The notes beneath the pieces were generated by a model. It worked only from the letters and a program-made list of their open reading frames with translations, had not been told where the DNA came from and ran no database searches. A DNA stretch of 27,816 nt, taken from IMG/VR virus record IMGVR_UViG_3300008266_000364, positions 1 through 27,816 of that record; one strand, given 5' to 3'. Numbering within the stretch: the stretch's first letter is position 1; each line of letters starts with the position of its first letter. Positions 13,478 to 23,200 of the stretch are shown piece by piece. The position numbers and the translations under genes are program-made. The DNA comes from a virus.

Positions 13478-16400
13478 TGGCAAAGAAGTTAACATCAACA
13501 AAAGCTAAAAAGATCCTCCATGATAAAGAAGTTCATGGACAACCTCTTACAGATAAACAAAGAAGATTCTTTGGTGCTATTGCTGGAGGAGCTAAGCCAT
13601 ATAAAGCTCAGAATGGTATAGAAGGAACAATGGGTGGATTGACAGACATTGGCTTTAATTATAATGGAGCATGGGGTGGAACAATGCAAAACGGTGGGTT
13701 AACATTTCTTCAACCTACAAGTAGAAAGTTGCCAAAAGGGTATGTTATTCCATATAACACTCCTAGTACAGAGTTAGCAATGTCTATAGGTGGAGAAGGT
13801 AATGAGCTAGCTTATTTGATTCCATCATTTAAAGGTGGTAAATCTTTAAAAGATCCTGTAGGCGAGTTTAGAAAAACAGGAGAACATTTAGGTGGTCCAT
13901 TTAAAACATGGCAAGAAGCTGATGAATGGGAAAGAACAGTGAGACATCCTTATGTAGAAAAAGGACAATCTATCCCTACACCTTTAAAGAGATGGGGAAA
14001 AGATTTTGCAATGGGAGGTTCTCTACCTGGAGCTGTTGGATTCATGTACGCACGCACGCAGGGAGCTGCTCCTAACAATGGTCCATATGCAAAGAAGACA
14101 AAAGCTAGTGCACAGAATGGTGCAGAAATGAAATACTACCAACAGGGGTTGGATTTTAAACCTAAGACCATTAGCAAGAAAGGATCTAAGATAAAGAAGG
14201 ACGATGATGGTTATTGGAATCCAGAGAACTGGGGAGAGCCTGTAGAAATAAGCTCACCATTCATAACAATGGAAGGAGTGTATGAACCTCTCCTTGGAAT
14301 ATCAGACACTGGTGATACACAATTAATGTTCCCAGGAGAAGATTATGAATTTGATGGAGAATCAGTAACAGAATATCCTATAGGTAAAACTGGAGTCAGT
14401 GTTAACAAAGCTGATGAGGCTCCCCTGAAAAAATTAGACCAACTACTTAATTTTACAAATTATAACGAAATGGCAAAAGCTAAAAAGGGTAAGAAACTAT
14501 CAAAAGCCCAATTCGGAAGCTATATTGGTGGTGAATCAAAAGTACAACAACCATTTGACTTCAGAGGAGTATTTGATGATTTGGACTATATGGCAACTGG
14601 AAAAACCAACGCAATGAGAGCTGAAGAAGCTAGATTGGCAAAACTCAATGCTGATCAAGATCAACAGTATTATAATTCTCAAAACACTGGTGGTCTGTCC
14701 ATGATGTTTGGTAAGCATGGTGTTAATGTTCCAAAATACCAATATGGTGGACCTCTTCCATTTATTGATGAGCAAGGACTTGTTCAGGCTCCTGGAGGAG
14801 TTGTAACACAAGACCAGACAAATTACCTAGAATCTATTGGTGCTATGCAACCAGTAGGTGGTCAATATACACAACAAGGTCAATCAAAAAAACAAAAGTC
14901 TTTGGCAACCACCGCTGCAGGAAGACTTTTGGATAAAGGAATTAATGCACTTGGTCCTATTGCAAAACCTATTGGACAAGTTGTTAATGCTGCTAGAAAG
15001 GTGGATCAGTCCATCAAACAAGCTCAGAAAGCTAGACAAGCTGGTAACTTGGCTAAGCTTGCTGTAGAAGCATCTTCTACTGGACCAGAAGAAACAAAAC
15101 GTAGATATGTACGTCCAGAAGATAATCTCATACAACCTGGTCAAGTTGGAAATGCTTATGGAACAGGTATGGGTTTTCTTGCCAAAAATGGAATGCAGGT
15201 TGGAGGTAATCTAACCGAAATTCAAAATATGTACAATCCTGGTGATATATACATGGATCTAGGATATGAACCAATGGATGATAGCAATCAAGTAAAACAA
15301 TACAAGAAAGGTGGTAAGGTGAAAATGGCAGATGGTGGTGAAACACTATTTAATATAGCTAGTAATCCAACATTTGATAAAATAGGAAAATATTCAACTA
15401 TTGGAGGTGATGTTGTAAGTGGATTTATTGATATAGGCACAGAACGTAGGATGAAGCAGAATCAACAATTGTTGGGACAAGCTGCTTTCCAACAGGGTAC
15501 ACAAAGTCTTCAGAATCAATACAGTAGTGTTATGGAAGATGGTGGTGGATTGAAATATCTAAGTCATGATTGGCAACCACAGGTTATCACCAAGTTTGGT
15601 GATTATGATTTGAAAGATCTTCTTGCACCACCTAAAGATGCGGATATGCTTAGGTCTGGTGGTCATTTGAAAGACTACAGTTACACTGAGCCTAGTAAAA
15701 GAGCTCTACAAACCTACGCAATGGGTGGTGAACTTCAGACACACTGGGGTGGAGATGCTGAAACTATTTCTGAAAACCCATACTTGCCAGATGGTGGTGA
15801 AACCATTATGTTCAGAGGACAATCTCATGAAGAAGCTGATGGTAAAGGGAGAACAGGTATTGGTATTACATTTGGTGACAATCCTGTAGAAGTGGAAAGG
15901 GGTGAACCAGCTGTAAAACTTAAAGATGGTGGTACAGGAGAAGATAGTCTTGTTGTGTTTGGTAACATGAAGATTCCTTCCTATGGTGTAAGTGAGCTTG
16001 AGGATGATAAAGCCAAGGGTAAGAAGTTCAAACACTACGCTGCTGATTTGAGTAAGATAGAGAAAAAAGCAGAGAAGACAAGTGATAAAGCATTGGAAAT
16101 CATTGATGATGTAGATGGATATAGTCCATTTGATCTTCTTAAATTGAATACAGGAAAAGCAATGTTGCAGGGATCAGATACTACATACAAAGAAGTTGCT
16201 GATAAAAAGAACATTCTTGCAGGCGTACAGAACGCAATCCTTGACACAGCTAAGGAACAAGGATTGGAAAGTGATGCTCTTGCCAAGGGTAAGATTAAAA
16301 AAGCTAAAGATTCAGATATGGCTAAGTTTGGTAAAAGTATTAATAAGGCTCAGAAAGGAAAGAATATAAACATTGACATGTCTAAGTTTCTTCCAACTGC

Positions 16401-17310
16401 TGAACAGGTGGCAGCTGAAGATGCTGCATTTAGAGCAGCAAATCCAGAACCTGTTTCTTCCTATGATCCATATTCTGCTTTTCTGCAAAATGAACATCCT
16501 ATTGAGAAGTTCGAATCTATCACAGATCTGCCTACTGCAAAAGAGTTAAAAGAATTAGAGGCAAGAAAAAAGAAAACACTTCTTGATAAAGGATTGGAAG
16601 CATACGACACACTCTACCCATACATCAAACCTGGTATCAGAAACCCACTTGACCCAGGTCAGCTAGCTGGAGAAATGTACGCTTTGGCTACCAATCAGTT
16701 GGAACCAGTACAAGCACAAACATACACACCTCTTCTTGAAGAAGTGCCCACTGTTTCTTTCCAAGACCAATTAAACGAAATCCAGGCTCAAGCAAATGCT
16801 GCAATGAGATTGACAGGTAACAATCCTGCAGCACAGGCAAGCATTGCTTCTCAAGCTGCTGCTGCTAAAAATAAGGTGTTGGCTGAGCAATTCAGAACCA
16901 ACCAATCTCTTCAACTTGAGTCTCGCAGAAGAAATCTTGCCACTCTAAATGATGCCACTCTCAAGAATCTGGCTATCCTAGATCAACAATATCAAAGACA
17001 AGCTCAAGCTAAATCTGCTACAAAAACCCAGGCATTTGAAGCTCTTAGCTCTATTGCTGAGAAAATTGCTAAAAATAAAGCAGAAACCCTTTCTGCAAAT
17101 GTTATGGCAAATATGTATCCACAGTTCTCATATGGTCCTCAGGGTAGAATTTACAGCACAGGAGTAACAAAGTTCAACATTCCTACAATAGCAGATTACA
17201 CTACTGAAGATCTTCAAAAAATACTTGATGCTAGAAAGGTAGAGGATAAGAAAAAGAAACCTACCACTGGTAAAAACGGATCTATCGTAAAAGCTATTAA
17301 AAACCTATAA
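13477..17310 (+). CDS. Large internal virion (cargo) protein
   Basis: This 1277-residue protein starts in a TAATG overlap. Residues 11-38 carry HDKEVHGQPLTDKQRRFFG, a short N-terminal motif frequent in large phage virion proteins. A second familiar block is VGFMYARTQGAAPNNGPYAK (187-206). A third is a Gly-rich domain at about 765-840 with PDGGETIMFRGQSHEEADG and VEVERGEPAVKLKDGG. Between them run many short marks of the form NG or GG after a hydrophobic or basic residue. The C-terminal part, about 1090-1230, is Gln/Ala-rich and helical, with a basic tail. No enzyme motif is evident. By its place after the muzzle and by these blocks I take it to be a cargo protein, packed in the capsid or tail and ejected. 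A tape-measure-like role is the main alternative. Confidence 0.65.
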   Translation: MAKKLTSTKAKKILHDKEVHGQPLTDKQRRFFGAIAGGAKPYKAQNGIEGTMGGLTDIGFNYNGAWGGTMQNGGLTFLQPTSRKLPKGYVIPYNTPSTELAMSIGGEGNELAYLIPSFKGGKSLKDPVGEFRKTGEHLGGPFKTWQEADEWERTVRHPYVEKGQSIPTPLKRWGKDFAMGGSLPGAVGFMYARTQGAAPNNGPYAKKTKASAQNGAEMKYYQQGLDFKPKTISKKGSKIKKDDDGYWNPENWGEPVEISSPFITMEGVYEPLLGISDTGDTQLMFPGEDYEFDGESVTEYPIGKTGVSVNKADEAPLKKLDQLLNFTNYNEMAKAKKGKKLSKAQFGSYIGGESKVQQPFDFRGVFDDLDYMATGKTNAMRAEEARLAKLNADQDQQYYNSQNTGGLSMMFGKHGVNVPKYQYGGPLPFIDEQGLVQAPGGVVTQDQTNYLESIGAMQPVGGQYTQQGQSKKQKSLATTAAGRLLDKGINALGPIAKPIGQVVNAARKVDQSIKQAQKARQAGNLAKLAVEASSTGPEETKRRYVRPEDNLIQPGQVGNAYGTGMGFLAKNGMQVGGNLTEIQNMYNPGDIYMDLGYEPMDDSNQVKQYKKGGKVKMADGGETLFNIASNPTFDKIGKYSTIGGDVVSGFIDIGTERRMKQNQQLLGQAAFQQGTQSLQNQYSSVMEDGGGLKYLSHDWQPQVITKFGDYDLKDLLAPPKDADMLRSGGHLKDYSYTEPSKRALQTYAMGGELQTHWGGDAETISENPYLPDGGETIMFRGQSHEEADGKGRTGIGITFGDNPVEVERGEPAVKLKDGGTGEDSLVVFGNMKIPSYGVSELEDDKAKGKKFKHYAADLSKIEKKAEKTSDKALEIIDDVDGYSPFDLLKLNTGKAMLQGSDTTYKEVADKKNILAGVQNAILDTAKEQGLESDALAKGKIKKAKDSDMAKFGKSINKAQKGKNINIDMSKFLPTAEQVAAEDAAFRAANPEPVSSYDPYSAFLQNEHPIEKFESITDLPTAKELKELEARKKKTLLDKGLEAYDTLYPYIKPGIRNPLDPGQLAGEMYALATNQLEPVQAQTYTPLLEEVPTVSFQDQLNEIQAQANAAMRLTGNNPAAQASIASQAAAAKNKVLAEQFRTNQSLQLESRRRNLATLNDATLKNLAILDQQYQRQAQAKSATKTQAFEALSSIAEKIAKNKAETLSANVMANMYPQFSYGPQGRIYSTGVTKFNIPTIADYTTEDLQKILDARKVEDKKKKPTTGKNGSIVKAIKNL

Positions 17311-17319
17311 CTGAATCAG

Positions 17320-17365
17320 TTATACCAACTTAACAGAAACCGTTACAGTCTCTTGGTTGGTATAA
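17320..17365 (+). terminator. Hairpin between the two large cargo-type genes
   Basis: TTATACCAAC (17320-17329) pairs perfectly with GTTGGTATAA (17356-17365). The 26-base loop contains a small TAAC/GTTA pairing. The tail is TATTTTAAATTAAATTT, T-rich but interrupted. It lies in the second longest gap of the window, just after the cargo protein stop. It could be a weak terminator or an mRNA processing site. Confidence 0.5.
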
Positions 17366-17383
17366 TATTTTAAATTAAATTTG
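17352..17383 (+). promoter_or_regulatory. Candidate Bacteroidetes-type promoter
   Basis: TAAATTTG at 17376-17383 fits the TAnnTTTG -7 consensus. CTTG at 17352-17355, 20 bases upstream, is one mismatch from the TTTG -33 element. The start codon at 17399 is 15 bases past the element, leaving a very short leader. A phage polymerase might use other signals, so this stays a candidate. Confidence 0.4.
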
Positions 17384-17398
17384 CTAACTTAATCCATC

Positions 17399-20251
17399 AT
17401 GGCTTCATTTACAGACCAAATATTGCAATCTCGCCCGTATGTGCAGCAATTGCCCCTAGAGGCAATGGCTCAAGTGGGCATGTATAAGCAACAGAAGTAT
17501 GAAGAAGGAGTACAGAAAATTCAAAGTCAGATAGATAAAATAGCTGGCCTAGACGTTATTAGAGGAGCAGATAGAGGTTATCTTCAATCCAAACTTAACG
17601 AATTGGGCAGTAAACTTAAAAATGTGGCTGCTGGTGACTTTTCTAACTTCCAATTAGTAAACTCTGTAGGAGGGATGGCTGGTCAAATTGCAAACGATCC
17701 CACTGTAAAATCTGCTGTAAATTCTACAGCATGGTATAGAAAACAAAGGGAATTGATACAAAAGGATATTCAAGAAGGTAAGTCAGATCCTGCCAATGTG
17801 GACAATTTTGAAAAATATGCAAATGTTTGGTTAAATTCAACAAAAGCTGGAGAATCTTTCAGTAAAGAATATATGCCACATTTTGATGTATTTAAGTTTA
17901 CAAAAGAAACTTTTGACGCTGTACAGCCAGACGGATATACATTTGATCAGATTTTCCAGCTTGATAAGAATGGTAGACCTGTTACCATTAAATCAAAAGA
18001 TAAAAATGGTAAGGAAATTGAAACTCCAGTTTATTCTACAACTATGACTAGGTTGGAGAGAGAAGGTAGATTTCCTAAAAAAGTCCAAGAAACACTACAG
18101 CAGGTGTTCTCTGATCCTAGGGTTAGTAGACAACTTGGAATTACAGGAGAGTACAATTATAAGAATTACGATGAAACTGCTCTTGTTAAAAAATTACAAG
18201 ATCAGAAAGAGGATACTAGATCAGCTCTTGAAGATAGGCTTTTAGATCTCAATGCTAGAAGAACTAATGGAGAGGATGTGCAAAAAGATATAGATGCTGT
18301 CACTGAAAGGTTGAACTCATTAGATGTTAATTATAATAGTTATATTGAGCAGGCAAAAAAGAATCCAGATCAAGTGAGGGCTAATCTTTATAAAGAACAG
18401 GTTTTTGATAGATATACAACCATGTTTGGAAAGATAAGTACCAAACAGCAAAATATGGAAAATGCTGCTTGGAGAGCTCAGTTTGAGATGCAGAAAGAAG
18501 CAAATGCTCAATCTAGATGGGCTCAAACAGAATCAAGAGAAAGATGGGAGTTCAAAGAAGAACAAGAGTTTAAAGATAAACAACTTGCGCAAGCTTGGAA
18601 TATTGCTGTATTAAATGCTAGTACAAAAGGTGCTGGTAAAAGTGGTGCTGCTAAAGGATTAGGTTTACCTGAAGATCTATCTAGATATGAACAAGGTAAT
18701 CAATTCTCAGATATAGATGTTATTCAACTTCAAGCAAAAGACTATCAAGATGCAGCCGATAGTTTCACAAAAAGTTCAGCTGACTTTATCTGGGACAACA
18801 GTGGATTTAGCAATATACAAGGAAACAAAGATAGATTAAATAAACTTATCAGTAGTGGAAAGTCCCCTGCTGAAGCTAAATACACCATCCTGTCTGAACT
18901 TGCAAAGAGAAGAAATGTACCTGTTGAGGACTTTATGACTCAATATGTAAATTCAGCAACTAAGAACTATAATAATCTTTCTAACGAACAGAAAGCAAAA
19001 AACCCTAGTGCAGCTGATGCATATAGAAACTTTGTTAATAGTGAAAAGGCTTTTAAAACTCAGAGAGCAATCTCAGAAAATATTGATAAAGAACAAGCTG
19101 CTAGGTTTGGTCCTACATCTAAAGAGGCAAATAAACAGTTAAAAGGTGTTCTAGATAATGTTAAAGAGCAAACTGTTAAGATAGGAGGGACAAAATATAA
19201 CATCACAAAAGATGATGTTTATGACTTAGGTCTCTGGTTAAAAGGAAATCTTTCTGTTCTTGGAACTGCTGGTGGTGTAGATGAGAGCATGCGAGCTGCA
19301 GCAAATGAAGCAGCAAAAAGATTAGAATCAAGAGGAAAAGGAGATTTGATCTCTGCTGTTAGACAAAATAATTTAGGTAGAAGAGCATATAGAGGTGGTC
19401 CTATCACAGCTGTGTCTGATGCAGTGAGATCTGGATTTGGTTTAATTCCAGCAATTAAAGACATCACTGTAGGTATAGATGATTATTATGGCACTCTTTT
19501 TCAAGATGTTGACAAGGTGTTCAATGTAGTGGATAAGAAAGACTTTGTAGAATCATATAAAGGAAGAGCTGATGTTATTAGAAGGGCATATAATATACAA
19601 CCAAATCTCAAAACAGCAGTGTTCACTGGTGACGCTGAAACAGATAGGCAACTTCTTTATGATGTAAAAAGATGGGCAGGTGAATATGGAACTGAGACAG
19701 GTGGTAAAATAAATGCTTCTGGAGATTTTGGTGAATTTAGAAAATCTTTGGCTGAAGTGAGTGATCCTTCCAAGATAACATTAAGTGCACAACCAAAGGT
19801 GACCGATGGTAAAGTGAGTGTAGAAATAGTAGCATTTGGTGAAGGTTCTGAACGTATAGGCGGTATGACCATTCAACCTGATGAAGCCATGTCAATTGGT
19901 ATTGATGTAAACAATCTGTATGAATCAAGAGAAGTTGCAGGACTAAGAAACTATATCAATTATAACAAAGGTGTAACATCTGCTGGAGATCCTATGTTAA
20001 AAGAAACTTACGTACAGGGAGATGCATACTTTAATCCAAATGATTTTCCACAGTTACAAAATTCAGGATATTCAGCAATGGGAAATGTAGTGTTTCAAAA
20101 TGGTAAATACTATCCTATTGTATATGTAAATGATGGTAGATCAAGAAGTGAGATTAGACAATTACCAGGTAGTCCAAGTTTGTCAGCTGCAGTTAGTGCT
20201 CTTACGCAAATTAAACCAGTAGCTGCTGAAGCAGTATTAAATAAATACTAA
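17399..20251 (+). CDS. Internal virion protein, probable ejected cargo
   Basis: This 950-residue protein is mostly helical and polar. The N terminus reads SRPYVQQLPLEAMAQVGMYK followed by QQKYEEGVQKIQSQIDKIAG and AAGDFSNFQLVNSVGGM. This block resembles, from memory, a conserved internal virion protein of crAss-like phages encoded before the giant polymerase-region genes. The middle (about 355-415) has charged helices rich in Trp and Glu (AQTESRERWEFKEEQEFKDK) and a flexible Gly/Lys/Ala stretch (GKSGAAKGLG). No enzyme motif, signal peptide or clear membrane span is seen. The gene follows a hairpin and a promoter-like site, so it may start its own transcript. Its stop overlaps the next start as TAATG, suggesting matched amounts of two co-packaged proteins. 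Confidence 0.7.
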   Translation: MASFTDQILQSRPYVQQLPLEAMAQVGMYKQQKYEEGVQKIQSQIDKIAGLDVIRGADRGYLQSKLNELGSKLKNVAAGDFSNFQLVNSVGGMAGQIANDPTVKSAVNSTAWYRKQRELIQKDIQEGKSDPANVDNFEKYANVWLNSTKAGESFSKEYMPHFDVFKFTKETFDAVQPDGYTFDQIFQLDKNGRPVTIKSKDKNGKEIETPVYSTTMTRLEREGRFPKKVQETLQQVFSDPRVSRQLGITGEYNYKNYDETALVKKLQDQKEDTRSALEDRLLDLNARRTNGEDVQKDIDAVTERLNSLDVNYNSYIEQAKKNPDQVRANLYKEQVFDRYTTMFGKISTKQQNMENAAWRAQFEMQKEANAQSRWAQTESRERWEFKEEQEFKDKQLAQAWNIAVLNASTKGAGKSGAAKGLGLPEDLSRYEQGNQFSDIDVIQLQAKDYQDAADSFTKSSADFIWDNSGFSNIQGNKDRLNKLISSGKSPAEAKYTILSELAKRRNVPVEDFMTQYVNSATKNYNNLSNEQKAKNPSAADAYRNFVNSEKAFKTQRAISENIDKEQAARFGPTSKEANKQLKGVLDNVKEQTVKIGGTKYNITKDDVYDLGLWLKGNLSVLGTAGGVDESMRAAANEAAKRLESRGKGDLISAVRQNNLGRRAYRGGPITAVSDAVRSGFGLIPAIKDITVGIDDYYGTLFQDVDKVFNVVDKKDFVESYKGRADVIRRAYNIQPNLKTAVFTGDAETDRQLLYDVKRWAGEYGTETGGKINASGDFGEFRKSLAEVSDPSKITLSAQPKVTDGKVSVEIVAFGEGSERIGGMTIQPDEAMSIGIDVNNLYESREVAGLRNYINYNKGVTSAGDPMLKETYVQGDAYFNPNDFPQLQNSGYSAMGNVVFQNGKYYPIVYVNDGRSRSEIRQLPGSPSLSAAVSALTQIKPVAAEAVLNKY

Positions 20252-23200
20252 TGCCAGAGAATAAAGAAAATTTCATCAATAGACAAGGTGTTGCTCTAGG
20301 GCTTCCTGTAACACCAATTGTTCCTTTTCCACAAATAGCCACTGGTGAACGTGGAGGTGGTGCAGCAAGTATTTCTTTAAATGACTATTTTACAGATCAG
20401 TTAAATAGAGCAAAACCTGGTGGAATTGAAGATATTCCATTGTCTTCATTTTATATTGGTGAAAGATACCCTGAAACCAGACCAGGTACAGATTATGAAG
20501 AGATGGCTGCACAGCAGCAATCTGCTGCTGATAGATTAGCAAATGGAACAATTAAGATGTTTGGTACAGCAGCATCATCCTTAGCTTCTGGTACAATAGG
20601 ATTAGTATATGGTGTAGGTGCAGCAGCATTTGAACAAAGATTAGCATCATTAATAGATAATGATGTAACAAGAAAAATGGATGAATTATCCAGAAATCTT
20701 GAAGACTACCTACCTAACTATTATACAAAAGCAGAACAAGATGCTGAGTGGTATTCTACAGATAATATACTTACTGCAAACTTTTTCTCAGATAAGATAA
20801 TAAAAAACCTAGGATATTCCCTGGGTGCTCTTGGTGGAGGTATTGCTTGGTCAAGACTATTTAAAGCAATAGGTTTAACAAATGCATTGGTTAAGGCAGG
20901 TGCAGGACTTGAAGCTGCTACAGCAGTTGAACAGACAATGACTAATGTTCCAAAGCTTGAGAAGTTCTCAGCATTTGAAAGTGCATTGAATTCAGCTGCT
21001 CAAAAGTATCTGAAAACACCAGCTGCAAGAGTGTTGAATAATTCTGATAGGATTCTCACATCTGCAATGGGAACATTCGGTGAAGCCTCTATTGAGGGTT
21101 TGCAAAACATGAATGATTTCAGAACTAAAGCAATTAGTGAATATGTAGATACATATGGTGAAAAACCAACAGGAGAAGCTCTTGAAAGAATAAATGAAAC
21201 TGCAGATAAGATTGGTATGTATACATGGGGATTCAACTCCATGTTACTTACAGCAACAAACTATGTACAACTTCCTAAAATATTAGGATCCTCTAGAAGA
21301 GCTGATAAGGCAATGATTAATGAAGTGGGTCAAGAAGTTGTTGGTGGAGATTTTACTAAAACTATTGCAAAAACAAAATTCGGTAAACTTGTTGATGGTG
21401 CTAGAGGAATTGCACCACTATTCTTCTCTGGAACAGAAGCATTTGAAGAAGGTGCTCAATTTGCTGTTCAAACTGGTGTAAACAATTATTTCAAAAGGGG
21501 TTACGAAAATAAAGAATCTGCTAAATCTTTTTTGTCATCAATCAGTGGAGTTTCAAATAATATTTTTGGTGAGGGTGTAGAGAAAGCTCTTAATACAAAA
21601 GAAGGACTGGAGAATATATTGATTGGTGGATTCTCTGGAGCACTTCAGAAAGGTGGGGTTGTAGGTACATATGTTGATGAAGAAACTGGTAAGACTAAAT
21701 TTGGATTTGGTAAATCAGGAACACTTGGTGAACAAGGAGTGTTTGGACTGGGAGGAGAAAGAGCAAAGAACACAGAACTTGCAATAACTGCTTTGAATAA
21801 AACTAAGATTGCGAATGTTCTTGAAGATCAAGCTAAATATGTAGGAATTGCTTTAGGTTCTCAAGATTTGAGACAACAGGCAATTGCAATTAATGATAAG
21901 CTGTCAGAAAAAGAATATGAAGCAGATTATACATTTTCATACTTAATGCCTAGAATTAAGTACGGAAAGGTACAATCTGTAATGAATGAGCTTGATTATT
22001 ACGAATCCCAGATAATGTCTGAGAACGGTTTTGAAGAACTTCAAGATAAGGGGATTGTAAATCAAAATGAATCAAGACAAGCGTTCCTTGCTAGAATAAA
22101 TACTCTGAGAGAAACAGCAAAGAGTATGGACCAAATGTACTCTGTAATTAGAGACAGGTATGAGAATGTTGTTGATGAGAATAATAGAAAGAAGTATTCA
22201 GACGAAACTCTAGATAAGCTTGTATATGCTTCTTCTAAGATAAGGGATTACGACAATAGAATTCCAAACATAAATCAAAATCTTGTTGAGTCAGGTATTA
22301 TTGCACAGTCTGTTTTAGATGATATTATTAAAAATAATGAACCGTCTGTTGAGGCAACTAAACAAGTGTTAGATGAAATAAATAATCTTGACACTGTAGC
22401 TGATGATAAAGATGCACTGAAAAAGAGCTTACAAGATTTGATTGAAGTTTCTCTTCGTAGAAAGTTGTTTATAAATGACTACAATGGAATTATTGAAAAC
22501 CCACAGCAATACGAAGAAGTAGAAAAAGATATTGAAACAGAAGAGCCTGCTATTGTAAAACAAACAATTCTTCCAGAAGGAGCAAAAAGAAAGAAGACAG
22601 TAGAGAAAGAAGTTGAGGTGGGTAGAGAATATTCTCTCAGGAGCATTGCTAAGGTGGAGGGTAATAAACTTAGAATATCCCCTAAGCTCACTGTTCTTTC
22701 TAAAACACTTGGTGGAGAATACGAAGTGAAGCTTCCTGATGGAAAAGTTACATTTCTGAAACCAGAAGAATTCAAAGCCTACGAACTTACAGAACAGGAA
22801 ATAGACAGTAAGGATTTTGAATCTATTGTAGATGATGCAATTGACACTGTTCTAAGGAAAAAGAAATACAATAAGATTGCTAAGCCTGAGGGTAATAAGG
22901 TGGCTTATGTTAACTCATTGGACAACCCACAACTTCTTGCTGACATTGAAAAAGAAGTGAATGCTAAATCTGAGGAGTTCTTTGGTCAAATTGCTGAAGA
23001 AGAAAGATTGGCTAAAGACACAGCTCTTAATACAGCATTAAATGAAACTAGTGACACAGGTGTTCCAACAAAAGACTTTGATAAAGGAACATTTGAACCA
23101 GATAGTAAAAAGACAAATCAGGAAGTTGTAGATAGTACAACAGGTCCTGTAGAGGGATATTCTCAGAAGGAACCTTTAGCTGAACATCATGTTCGTGCTA

